Below, in pieces: positions 1 through 6,106 of a stretch of 8,844 bases of DNA. The first letter of the stretch is position 1. Each line of letters opens with the position of its first letter. Origin of the DNA: Spirochaetales bacterium (GTDB taxonomy: Bacteria; Spirochaetota; Spirochaetia; Sphaerochaetales; Sphaerochaetaceae); assembly GCA_017962865.1 (NCBI GenBank), contig JAGCUM010000194.1:1-8844 (forward strand), written 5' to 3'. Both the position numbers and the translations under genes were made by a program. Below the pieces are notes generated by a model. That model made no database searches and was not told the DNA's origin. It was given only the letters and a program-made list of their open reading frames with translations.

Positions 1-680
1 GCTTTCAGCTCCTTCAGGGAAGGACCGTCGGCACCCATGCGCTCAAGCTCCAAGAGGACCTCGTCGTTGGACCCGGTCATGCTGCAGAGCCGGGCAAGGC
101 TCTCGAGGCTGTCTGCAGAATCCGGTGCTTTCGCTGCCAGGGAAAGAATTGCCTGAGCATTGCGCGAAGACAATGCAGCGATGGCCTCTTCAGCTACCTC
201 TGCAGAGGAAATACCTTCAAGAAATGCCTCTATTATTCCCATGTGGGATATCGTAAGCACACTCTTCTCGGATATGCTCTGAAGACTCTTCTGCGCCAGA
301 ACAGCTACCTCTGCAAGCTCCAGAAGCCCTACATCACCGATGCATTCCAGACCCGCCTGCATTATCTCCCTGAAGGTTCCGGATCTGTCGGAAACCCTGT
401 AGACATTCTCGTCATAGCAGATGCGGGAAACCGAATTGCGCACATCCCTTACGCTCTTGACTATCGAAAGTGTTACGTCCGGCTTGAGGGCCATCAGCTT
501 TCCGTCGGTATCGGTGAATGTGATGACGTTGCCCGAGACCAGAAAGTCCTTGTTGCCTGCATAGAGGTCGTACTCCTCGAAGCGGCTCATCTTGTACGGT
601 CTGTAGCCGTAGGAAGTATAGAGGGACCTGAGGGTCATCACGACCTTCTCCTCTCCCTTGAGTTCAATCTTCGTGCTCAT
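1..680 (-). CDS. hisZ: HisZ-like ATP phosphoribosyltransferase regulatory subunit (HisRS paralogue), C-terminus cut by window edge
   Basis: The frame is open from an ATG at 680 to the left edge, giving the first 226 residues; HisZ proteins are usually around 380-430. It resembles the catalytic fold of histidyl-tRNA synthetase: E-x-YDLY at about residues 36-40, a TFTDTDGKLMALKPDVT segment (54-70), and a motif-2-like stretch with ENVYR (91-95), FREIMQAGLECIGD (103-116). The N-terminal RGT-type segment and TDIV of true HisRS are absent, which favours HisZ. HisZ has no charging activity; it forms a complex with short-form HisG, makes it active and mediates histidine feedback at the first step of histidine synthesis, in the cytoplasm. 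The start lies one base after the yerC stop, with GGAGG inside the end of yerC, so translation is probably coupled. hisG would be expected further downstream, outside the window. A divergent HisRS is the main alternative. Confidence 0.82.
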   Translation of the reverse strand, partial: MSTKIELKGEEKVVMTLRSLYTSYGYRPYKMSRFEEYDLYAGNKDFLVSGNVITFTDTDGKLMALKPDVTLSIVKSVRDVRNSVSRICYDENVYRVSDRSGTFREIMQAGLECIGDVGLLELAEVAVLAQKSLQSISEKSVLTISHMGIIEAFLEGISSAEVAEEAIAALSSRNAQAILSLAAKAPDSADSLESLARLCSMTGSNDEVLLELERMGADGPSLKELK

Positions 681-681
681 T

Positions 682-975
682 TCAGTCCTCCCCTTCCTTC
701 AGGCGGTCAAGCACCGTCCTGTATCCGCCGTCACCGTAGACAAGGCATCTGTTGACGCGGGAGATTGTAGCAGAAGACACGCTTGTCTGCTTGGATATCT
801 CCTGATAGTTTCTGCCCTGGTCCAACAGCATGGCAACCTGCAGCCTCTGGGTAAGGTCCTGAAGCTCCTTTATGGTGCATACATCCTTGAAGAAGGCCTG
901 ACACTCCTCTGCCGTTTTGAGGGACAGAACAGCATTGAAGAAGAAATTGGCCACATCCAGATCTATTCCGTTCAT
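682..975 (-). CDS. yerC: TrpR-like transcriptional regulator, YerC/YecD family
   Basis: A 97-residue protein matching the YerC/YecD branch of the TrpR superfamily. Residues 1-50 are helical with the typical Q-DLTQRL segment (39-45). Residues 56-85 form the helix-turn-helix (YQEISKQTSVSSATISRVNR followed by CLVYGDGGY), the family hallmark. TrpR-type proteins are small dimeric repressors that bind palindromic operators, with an amino acid as corepressor. From memory, comparative genomics has proposed that YerC orthologues (called HisR) control histidine biosynthesis and transport. Being first in a two-gene unit with a HisZ-like gene fits that, but the effector is inferred. The ATG at 975 has GGGAG six bases upstream. 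A nearer-upstream ATG at 980 runs into a stop after two codons. Autoregulation is likely because TrpR-like half-sites sit in its promoter. Confidence 0.9.
   Translation of the reverse strand: MNGIDLDVANFFFNAVLSLKTAEECQAFFKDVCTIKELQDLTQRLQVAMLLDQGRNYQEISKQTSVSSATISRVNRCLVYGDGGYRTVLDRLKEGED
687..691 (-). promoter_or_regulatory. Ribosome binding site of hisZ, inside yerC
   Basis: GGAGG (within GGGGAGGA) lies six bases before the hisZ ATG at 680 and inside the last codons of yerC. The junction reads TGA-A-ATG. This fixes the hisZ start and implies that ribosomes finishing yerC can restart on hisZ. Confidence 0.8.
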
Positions 976-990
976 ATCATGCTCCCTGAT

Positions 991-1026
991 TTAGCTTGCT
1001 AGCACATTAGCACTTTATCGTACTAA
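991..1026. promoter_or_regulatory. Candidate operator cluster for the TrpR-like regulator
   Basis: The core is TTAGCAC-N6-GTACTAA at 1007-1026, an inverted repeat with seven-base arms and one mismatch. Next to it are the perfect palindrome TGCTAGCA (997-1004) and a TTAGC half-site (991-995). On the plus strand TTAGCTT, CTAGCAC and TTAGCAC recur every eight bases. E. coli TrpR operators also carry ACTAG-type half-sites and can be bound by tandem dimers offset by eight bases. The cluster overlaps the predicted promoter. Assigning it to YerC rests on position and resemblance only. Confidence 0.55.
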
Positions 1027-1032
1027 AGTAAA
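1004..1032 (-). promoter_or_regulatory. Predicted promoter of yerC-hisZ
   Basis: A -35-like TTTACT (1032-1027) and -10-like TAATGT (1009-1004) are separated by 17 bases, giving a start near 997 and a leader of about 20 bases before the yerC ATG. The match is moderate. Its value is that the operator-like inverted repeat fills the spacer, as expected of a repressed promoter. Confidence 0.4.
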
Positions 1033-1051
1033 TAGGTTTCATGTTTTTTCC

Positions 1052-1095
1052 ATATAAAAGAAATGGCCGGGATAGTCTAAACGGCTATCTCGGCC
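1052..1095 (-). terminator. Intrinsic terminator of trpB
   Basis: Read on the minus strand, GGCCGAGATAG (1095-1085) pairs with CTATCCCGGCC (1075-1065) around a nine-base loop: an 11-base-pair stem with one G-T pair, followed by ATTTCTTTTATAT. It begins 27 bases after the trpB stop. A weak AT-rich inverted repeat, AACAAAA/TTTTGTT (1096-1120), lies between the stop and this stem. The terminator separates trpB from the yerC unit. Confidence 0.85.
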
Positions 1096-1121
1096 AACAA
1101 AACTCAGATTTGATTTTGTTT

Positions 1122-2501
1122 TCAGACCTTCGGGAGCTTTGCCAGGGATGCTGCGATATCCTCGTCTGTCGGGATCTGGTCGCTCATCGTTCCGTCGTTG
1201 AAGCTCTTGTAAGCAGAAAGGTCGAAGTAACCAGTTCCGGTGAGACCGAACAGGATATCCTTTGCCTCTCCGGTTTCCTTGCACTTGAGGGCCTCGTCTA
1301 TTGCTACGCGGATTGCATGGCTGCTTTCCGGAGCTGGCAGAATTCCCTCTGTCCTTGCGAAGAACTCCGCTGCCTCGAAGACCCTGGTCTGCTCTACCGA
1401 GCGGGCCTCCATGTAGCCGTCATCGTAAAGCTGTGAGAGGATGGTGGACATTCCGTGGAATCTCAGGCCGCCTGCATGGTTCGGGGACGGCATGAACTGG
1501 CTTCCGAGGGTGTACATCTTTGCCAGCGGGCAGACATAGCCGGTATCGCAGAAGTCATATGCATATTTGCCGCGGGTGAATGACGGGCAGGATGCCGGTT
1601 CGACTGCAATGATCTGATAGTAAGCCTCGCCCCTGAGTTTCTCACCCATGAACGGAGCAATCAGTCCGCCGAGGTTCGATCCGCCGCCTGCACAGCCGAT
1701 GATGATATCCGGCTTGATTCCGTACTTGTCCAGTGCTGCCTTTGCCTCAAGTCCGATGACACTCTGGTGCAGGAGAACCTGGTTGAGAACCGAACCGAGG
1801 ACATAGCGGTAACCCTCGTGGGTGACTGCATACTCGACTGCCTCGCTGATTGCACATCCCAGAGATCCGTTGGTTCCGGGGAAGGCCTCGAGGATCCTGC
1901 GGCCGGCTTCCGTTGTATTGGACGGTGAAGGAGTGACCTCTGCACCGTAGGTTCTCATGACCTCGCGGCGGCCGGGCTTCTGCTCGTAGCTGATCTTTAC
2001 CATATAGACCTTGAGATCAAGGCCGAGGTATGCACAGCTCATCGAGAGGGCTGTTCCCCACTGCCCTGCGCCGGTCTCGGTGGTGACACCCTTCAGGCCC
2101 TGGTTCTTTGCATAGTAGGCCTGGGCGATTGCCGAATTGAGCTTGTGGCTTCCGGAGGTATTGTTTCCCTCGAACTTATAGTAGATGTGTGCGGGGGTTC
2201 CGAGGGCCTTCTCAAGACAGTAGGCTCTGACCGTCGGCGATGGCCTGTACATCCTATAGAAGTCCTGGATTTCCTTGGGTATCTCCACAAAGCGGGTATC
2301 GTTGTCGAGTTCCTGCTTCACAAGTTCCTTGCAGAAAACTGCCTCCAGTTCCTCTGCTGTCATGGGCTTGAGTGTTCCCGGATTGAGAAGCGGAGCCGGT
2401 TTGTTCTTCATATCCGCACGCACGTTATACCATGAGGAGGGAATCTCGCTCTCCGAAAGATAGATTTTGTAAGGGATATCCTTGATTGCCTTGTTTGCCA
2501 T
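1122..2501 (-). CDS. trpB: TrpB2-family tryptophan synthase beta chain (stand-alone)
   Basis: A 459-residue PLP enzyme that joins indole and serine to give tryptophan. Visible features: the PLP-binding lysine in SGSHKLNS (K120); the ETGAGQWG segment with the catalytic-type glutamate (E142); the phosphate-binding loop CAGGGSNLGG (270-279); and the TrpB2-type stretch SQFMPSPNHAGGLRFHG (334-350), with ILPAPESSHAI at 387-397. The longer N-terminus (PYKIYLSESEIPSSWYNVRAD) and this central stretch mark TrpB2 rather than TrpA-partnered TrpB1. No trpA or other trp gene is in the window, so it may use free indole or act as a serine/threonine deaminase, as reported for some TrpB2 proteins. The start at 2501 is chosen over an in-frame ATG at 2576 because AGGAGG lies seven bases before it and the upstream ATG falls inside operator-like DNA. 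It has its own promoter and terminator. Confidence 0.93.
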   Translation of the reverse strand: MANKAIKDIPYKIYLSESEIPSSWYNVRADMKNKPAPLLNPGTLKPMTAEELEAVFCKELVKQELDNDTRFVEIPKEIQDFYRMYRPSPTVRAYCLEKALGTPAHIYYKFEGNNTSGSHKLNSAIAQAYYAKNQGLKGVTTETGAGQWGTALSMSCAYLGLDLKVYMVKISYEQKPGRREVMRTYGAEVTPSPSNTTEAGRRILEAFPGTNGSLGCAISEAVEYAVTHEGYRYVLGSVLNQVLLHQSVIGLEAKAALDKYGIKPDIIIGCAGGGSNLGGLIAPFMGEKLRGEAYYQIIAVEPASCPSFTRGKYAYDFCDTGYVCPLAKMYTLGSQFMPSPNHAGGLRFHGMSTILSQLYDDGYMEARSVEQTRVFEAAEFFARTEGILPAPESSHAIRVAIDEALKCKETGEAKDILFGLTGTGYFDLSAYKSFNDGTMSDQIPTDEDIAASLAKLPKV

Positions 2502-2508
2502 AGTGTTT

Positions 2509-2514
2509 CCTCCT
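2509..2514 (-). promoter_or_regulatory. Ribosome binding site of trpB
   Basis: A full AGGAGG seven bases before the ATG at 2501. It rules against the longer in-frame start at 2576, which would add 25 residues encoded by the inverted repeats and leader. Confidence 0.9.
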
Positions 2515-2536
2515 GTATGGTCCAAATCGTCTGCAG

Positions 2537-2576
2537 ATGTTTCTGTATAGAGAAACGTTTCTGTCAATAGAAACAT
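2537..2576. promoter_or_regulatory. Double inverted-repeat operator upstream of trpB
   Basis: Two perfect inverted repeats of the form GTTTCT-N6-AGAAAC abut at 2539-2556 and 2557-2574. They also create a perfect 12-base palindrome at their junction (2551-2562) and outer arms ATGTTTCT/AGAAACAT (2537-2544 and 2569-2576). This gives four half-sites in 40 bases with an 18-base period, as expected for two dimers binding side by side. The array covers the -10 and predicted start of the trpB promoter, so repression is the simplest reading. I do not recognise the motif; TyrR boxes also have six-base spacing but a different half-site (TGTAAA). Confidence 0.7.
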
Positions 2577-2600
2577 ACCATGCCTCGGAGATTAATGCAA
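2572..2600 (-). promoter_or_regulatory. Predicted promoter of trpB
   Basis: TTGCAT (2600-2595) and TATGTT (2577-2572) are spaced 17 bases apart, with an extended -10 TGG directly before the -10. The start would be near 2565, leaving a leader of about 64 bases that contains most of the double inverted repeat. Confidence 0.55.
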
Positions 2601-2624
2601 TACCCTTTTTTGAAAATGTTTGGG

Positions 2625-3878
2625 TTATGTGACCGGGAACTCCATGTTCTTGACCTTGAGCATCGGATCGCCTGAGAGCGAACTCTCGAGCCAGTCGTCA
2701 CGCTTGGCCTGCAGGAACTTCTCGAACAGCACCTTGGGAATCATCGTGCGGACGAAACCTGACTGCTCTGCGCTCTTGATTGCATCGTTCATGGTATCCG
2801 GAAGCGCTGCACCTGTGTTGAAGTCATCCGGGTTGAGATTCTCCCGCACGCCTTCCATTGCGGCTCCTGCCAGAAGCAGGCAGGCAAGATACGGGTTGCA
2901 AGACGGGTCAGCGCTCCTGACCTTTACTCTGGCTGCCTCGGGATGGGCCTTTATCAGGTAGTTTCCGTTGCCCAGGCCGTAGTTCACCGATGACGGAGCC
3001 TCAAAGGTTCCGATTCTCTCATAGGAATTGGCGATGGGATTCAAAAAGAGCGTTATCTCTTCTATACGTCTGAGGATTCCTGCCGTCATCTGTCTGGCAA
3101 GCAGTCCCCTTTCTGCTTCCTTTGCGCCTTCGAGCGACAGGCTGATGGCAAGACCCGAACCGTTTTCGTTGAACAGCGGCTTGGGCAAGAACGATGCGAA
3201 CAGATCCATGCGGTCTGCGGTGATCTTCACAATGTCCTTGAACTTAACCAGATGGTCCGCAGCATCGAGAAGCGGAGCCGGGCTGAAGCGGATCTCGTTC
3301 TGGCCGGGGCCTTTCTCATGATGGCTTGCGACATAGGTGATTCCCATCTGCTCCATGTTCAGGCAGATCTCGCGCCTTATGTTCTCACCCTTGTCGATGG
3401 GGGCAGCCTCGAAGTAGGAAGCACGGTCCATCGGGATGTCCGTGGGGTTGCCCTCGGCATCCTTCTTGAACAGATAGAACTCAATCTCGGTCCTTGCATG
3501 AAGGTCTATTTTTTCACTAATGAGCGATTTTTCGTAGGTTTTAAGCATGGAGCGGACATCACCTTCGAACAGGCTTCCGTCCGAATGACGGATCTCACAG
3601 AAGAAGCGGGCGACCTGCGCCTCCGTCGGTCTCCACGGGAGGATGGTAAGGGGATCGGGATCCGGGAAGAGAAGAAGATCGGAATCATCGATGTTCAGAA
3701 AACCTCTGATTGAGGCGGCATTGAAGCCCACTCCCTTCTCAAGTGCCTTCGATAGAGACTCCGAACTGATGGTGATGTTCTTGAGCTGTCCGAAGATATC
3801 GCAGAATGCAAGTTTGACGAACCTTACGTGCTGCTCCTCCACAAATGTCATGATCCTGTCGCGGGTTTTGCTGTCCAT
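2625..3878 (-). CDS. Degenerate type I glutamine synthetase-family protein
   Basis: A 417-residue relative of GlnA (usually about 440-470), spanning the beta-grasp and catalytic domains. Intact: E131 and E133 (EIEF), HHE at 186-188, GQNE at 192-195 (the n1 metal ligands) and the flap glutamate E293. Changed compared with Bacillus and Salmonella GlnA: FDGSS becomes FNAAS (N53 for the ammonia-site aspartate, D50 in Salmonella); GSGMH becomes GSGLA (A244 for metal ligand H269); NRS becomes NGN (G305 for R339); IR becomes IK (K310); VEVR becomes VKVR (K319 for metal ligand E357). The loops after GSGLAISLSL and before RVKVR are also shortened. Ordinary glutamine synthesis is therefore unlikely. 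It may be a regulatory pseudoenzyme or a ligase with another substrate. The frame is intact, so it is under some constraint. The start at 3878 is set by GGAGG; an ATG at 3902 overlaps the -10. Divergent from glnN and upstream of trpB. Confidence 0.85.
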   Translation of the reverse strand: MDSKTRDRIMTFVEEQHVRFVKLAFCDIFGQLKNITISSESLSKALEKGVGFNAASIRGFLNIDDSDLLLFPDPDPLTILPWRPTEAQVARFFCEIRHSDGSLFEGDVRSMLKTYEKSLISEKIDLHARTEIEFYLFKKDAEGNPTDIPMDRASYFEAAPIDKGENIRREICLNMEQMGITYVASHHEKGPGQNEIRFSPAPLLDAADHLVKFKDIVKITADRMDLFASFLPKPLFNENGSGLAISLSLEGAKEAERGLLARQMTAGILRRIEEITLFLNPIANSYERIGTFEAPSSVNYGLGNGNYLIKAHPEAARVKVRSADPSCNPYLACLLLAGAAMEGVRENLNPDDFNTGAALPDTMNDAIKSAEQSGFVRTMIPKVLFEKFLQAKRDDWLESSLSGDPMLKVKNMEFPVT

Positions 3879-3883
3879 ACTGA

Positions 3884-3888
3884 CCTCC
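3884..3888 (-). promoter_or_regulatory. Ribosome binding site of the glnA-like gene
   Basis: GGAGG five bases before the ATG at 3878. The in-frame ATG at 3902 lacks such a site and overlaps the predicted -10 hexamer, so it should not be used as the start. Confidence 0.85.
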
Positions 3889-3900
3889 AGAACTGCGTTC

Positions 3901-3930
3901 ATTATACTTTATTTCCAGTTTTTATTTCAA
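3901..3930 (-). promoter_or_regulatory. Predicted promoter of the glnA-like gene
   Basis: A consensus -10 TATAAT (3906-3901) preceded after 18 bases by TTGAAA (3930-3925). Transcription would start near 3894, giving a short leader of about 16 bases, enough to include GGAGG and the ATG at 3878. Confidence 0.7.
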
Positions 3931-3935
3931 ACAAG

Positions 3936-3964
3936 TTGACGGTTTGGCCCAAATAAAGTAGAAA
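3936..3964 (+). promoter_or_regulatory. Predicted promoter of glnN
   Basis: TTGACG (3936-3941) and TAGAAA (3959-3964) are 17 bases apart, placing the start near 3971 and a leader of about 45 bases. Its -35 lies five bases from the -35 of the divergent glnA-like promoter, so the two polymerase footprints overlap. A TATGAT hexamer at 3978-3983 is an alternative -10 but has no good -35. Confidence 0.5.
3943..3953. promoter_or_regulatory. Palindrome in the divergent glutamine synthetase control region
   Basis: TTTGG-C-CCAAA is a perfect 11-base palindrome inside the spacer of the glnN promoter and just upstream of the -35 of the glnA-like gene. The position suits a regulator acting on both genes. 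It is short, and it does not match the GlnR/TnrA consensus (TGTNA-N7-TNACA). Confidence 0.3.
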
Positions 3965-3975
3965 TTCTGCATAAA

Positions 3976-3996
3976 TCTATGATATCTGTGCATAGA
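3976..3996 (+). repeat. Inverted repeat in the glnN leader
   Basis: TCTATG (3976-3981) and CATAGA (3991-3996) are perfect arms around nine bases. A second, overlapping pairing, TGTG (3987-3990) with CACA (3999-4002), ends just before AAGGAGG. The two cannot form together, so alternative leader folds near the ribosome site are conceivable. Both stems are short. Confidence 0.3.
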
Positions 3997-4002
3997 AACA
4001 CA

Positions 4003-4009
4003 AGGAGGG
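4003..4009 (+). promoter_or_regulatory. Ribosome binding site of glnN
   Basis: AAGGAGG ends six bases before the ATG at 4016. It abuts an in-frame TTG at 4010 with no spacing, which excludes that codon as a start. Confidence 0.9.
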
Positions 4010-4015
4010 TTGGTT

Positions 4016-6106
4016 ATGGAAACTGTGACTGATTATTTCGGAAGTCTCGTATTCAACGATGCCGTCATGAGGGAGAAGCTTCCCAAAGACATTTACAAGA
4101 CCCTCAGGCAGACCGTCTCCGAGGGCAGGGACATCGACCTTGCGGTTGCAAACAGCGTTGCCAACGCAATGAAGGTCTGGGCTCTTGAGCACGGATGCAC
4201 ACACTACACCCACTGGTTCCAGCCGATGACCGGAATCACGGCGGAGAAGCACGAAGCCTTCGTCTCCCCTGCCGACGGCGGAAGAGCAATCCTGGAATTC
4301 TCCGGAAAGGCCCTGATCAAGGGAGAGGCCGACGGCTCATCCTTCCCTTCCGGCGGACTGAGGGCAACATTCGAGGCCCGCGGCTACACGGCATGGGACC
4401 CGACAAGCTATGCATTCATCAGGGAGGATACCCTTTATATCCCGACGGTCTTCTGCTCTTACACAGGCGAGGTTCTGGACAAGAAGACACCGCTTCTGCG
4501 AAGCATGGAGGCAATCAGCGACGAGGCAGTCAAGATTCTCCGTCTCTTCGGAGATGAGGATGTTACCCGTGTCATAACGACAGTCGGACCGGAGCAGGAA
4601 TATTTCCTTATCAACAAATCGGACTTCGAGAGACGCAAGGACCTCATCTACACCGGCCGCACCCTCTTCGGAGCAAGGGCTCCCAAGGGTCAGGAGATGG
4701 AAGACCACTACTACGGAACCATCAAGACCCGCGTCGCAGACTACATGAGGGACCTTGACAGGGAGCTGTGGAGACTCGGCGTAAGCGCCAAGACAAGGCA
4801 CAACGAGGTCGCCCCCTGCCAGCATGAGCTTGCCACTGTCTATGCAACCGCCAACATTGCGGTCGACCACAACCAGATAGTCATGGACATGATGAAGAAG
4901 GTCGCCGAGCGCCACGGCTTCGTATGTCTTCTCCATGAGAAGCCCTTCAAGGGGGTCAACGGAAGCGGAAAGCACAACAACTGGTCCATTTCCACGGATA
5001 CCGGCATTAACCTGCTGGATCCCGGAAAGAATCCCAAGGGAAACCTCAGGTTCCTGCTCTTCCTTTCAGCCGTCATCAAGGCCGTGGATGAGTATCAGGA
5101 CCTTCTGCGTGTCTCGGTAGCAAGCGCAGGCAACGACCACCGTCTGGGAGCAAACGAGGCCCCTCCGGCAATCGTGTCAATGTTCCTCGGTGACGAGCTT
5201 ACCGAGATCATGGAGTCCATCGCTGCCGGAAAGGATGCCAGCGGAGCAGCCAAGAAGAGCATGGAGCTGGGCGTACATGTGCTTCCGTCCTTCTCCAAGG
5301 ATACGACGGACCGCAACAGGACAAGCCCCTTTGCATTTACCGGAAACAAGTTCGAATTCAGAACCCTCGGCTCATCCTTCTCGGTTGCAGGACCCAACAT
5401 CGTACTGAACTCGATAGTGGCCAAGGAGCTCAAGCTCTTCTATGAGATCCTCAAGGATGCAAAGGACTTCGAAAGCGCAGTCCTGAACCTTGTAAGGGAT
5501 ACTTACAATGCCCACAGCAGGATAGTATTCAACGGAAACAACTACTCCGAGCAGTGGGTCAAGGAAGCAGAAAAACGAGGTCTTCTGAACCTCAGGTCCA
5601 CACCTGATGCACTTGACTCGTTTGTCGCCGAAAAGAACATCTCCCTCTTCAAGGAATTCGGTGTTTTCAGCTCGGTCGAGATGTATTCCAGATTCGAGAT
5701 CCTCAATGAGGAGTACTCGAAGACAATCCATATCGAAGCAGTGACAATGCAGGATATGGTAGCCCAGCAGATTATACCAGCTGCTACTTTCTACGCTACC
5801 AGCCTGGCTCAGGCCATCAATCAGAAGAAGACTGCCATCCCTGAGCTCAAGTGCTCAACCGAAAGGAACCTGCTTTCCAAGGTAAGCGAGCTCACCGATG
5901 TGCTCTCCGAGAGAACAGCAGTGCTGACCTCGATCGTGGAAAAGAGTGCAGAGCATTCCGGTGCCGAACTGGCACACTTCAGCCGTCAGTGCATCGTGCC
6001 TGCGATGGAGTCGGTAAGGGAAAGTGCCGATGAGCTGGAGCTGCTTGTAGGCAAGCACTACTGGCCGTTCCCGACCTACGGAGACATTCTTTTCTACGTC
6101 AATTAA
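4016..6106 (+). CDS. glnN: Type III glutamine synthetase
   Basis: A 696-residue protein of the usual GlnN length (around 700-730). It makes glutamine from glutamate, ammonia and ATP in the cytoplasm, as a large double-ring oligomer. Family motifs are present in order: THWFQPMTG (65-73), the type III signature FPSGGLRATFEARGYTAWDP (110-129), GPEQEYF (191-197), NEVAPCQHELAT (263-274), KPFKGVNGSGKHNNW (309-323), LGANEAPPAIVS (377-388), NRTSPFAFTGNKFEFR (434-449) and the C-terminal WPFPTYGDILF (683-693). No key residue appears missing, so this is probably the working glutamine synthetase of the locus, unlike its divergent type I neighbour. A helix-rich region at about 560-680 is typical of the family. 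The ATG at 4016 has a strong ribosome site. The stop overlaps the Nudix gene stop on the other strand, and transcription ends inside that gene. Confidence 0.96.
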   Translation: METVTDYFGSLVFNDAVMREKLPKDIYKTLRQTVSEGRDIDLAVANSVANAMKVWALEHGCTHYTHWFQPMTGITAEKHEAFVSPADGGRAILEFSGKALIKGEADGSSFPSGGLRATFEARGYTAWDPTSYAFIREDTLYIPTVFCSYTGEVLDKKTPLLRSMEAISDEAVKILRLFGDEDVTRVITTVGPEQEYFLINKSDFERRKDLIYTGRTLFGARAPKGQEMEDHYYGTIKTRVADYMRDLDRELWRLGVSAKTRHNEVAPCQHELATVYATANIAVDHNQIVMDMMKKVAERHGFVCLLHEKPFKGVNGSGKHNNWSISTDTGINLLDPGKNPKGNLRFLLFLSAVIKAVDEYQDLLRVSVASAGNDHRLGANEAPPAIVSMFLGDELTEIMESIAAGKDASGAAKKSMELGVHVLPSFSKDTTDRNRTSPFAFTGNKFEFRTLGSSFSVAGPNIVLNSIVAKELKLFYEILKDAKDFESAVLNLVRDTYNAHSRIVFNGNNYSEQWVKEAEKRGLLNLRSTPDALDSFVAEKNISLFKEFGVFSSVEMYSRFEILNEEYSKTIHIEAVTMQDMVAQQIIPAATFYATSLAQAINQKKTAIPELKCSTERNLLSKVSELTDVLSERTAVLTSIVEKSAEHSGAELAHFSRQCIVPAMESVRESADELELLVGKHYWPFPTYGDILFYVN

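Noticed and set aside
243..755. Plus-strand open frame of 170 codons at the left end
   Set aside because: It is antisense to the HisZ-like gene and crosses into yerC; the minus-strand translations match known families.
976..1121. T-box or riboswitch leader before yerC-hisZ
   Set aside because: After the trpB terminator fewer than 80 bases remain before the ATG; no T-box sequence or antiterminator pair is visible.
2544..2567. TTGACA (2567-2562) with TATACA (2549-2544) as the trpB promoter
   Set aside because: The spacer is only 12 bases, too short for a normal sigma-70 type promoter; both hexamers fall in the variable parts of the repeats.
2502..2576. N-terminal extension of trpB from the ATG at 2576
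   Set aside because: It would encode the operator repeats, begins at the predicted -10, and the ATG at 2501 has AGGAGG at ideal spacing.
2578..2624. Terminator after the glnA-like gene
   Set aside because: CCC and GGG flank an A/T-rich stretch after the stop, but the stem does not extend beyond three pairs; read-through to trpB cannot be excluded.
3940..3972. Sigma-54 promoter for glnN (TTTGGCCC ... CTGCA)
   Set aside because: The GG and GC doublets are about 21 bases apart instead of ten, so the required -24/-12 geometry is absent.
4337..4975. Minus-strand open frame of 212 codons
   Set aside because: It is fully antisense to the well-conserved catalytic part of glnN, and its composition reflects the codon bias of that gene.
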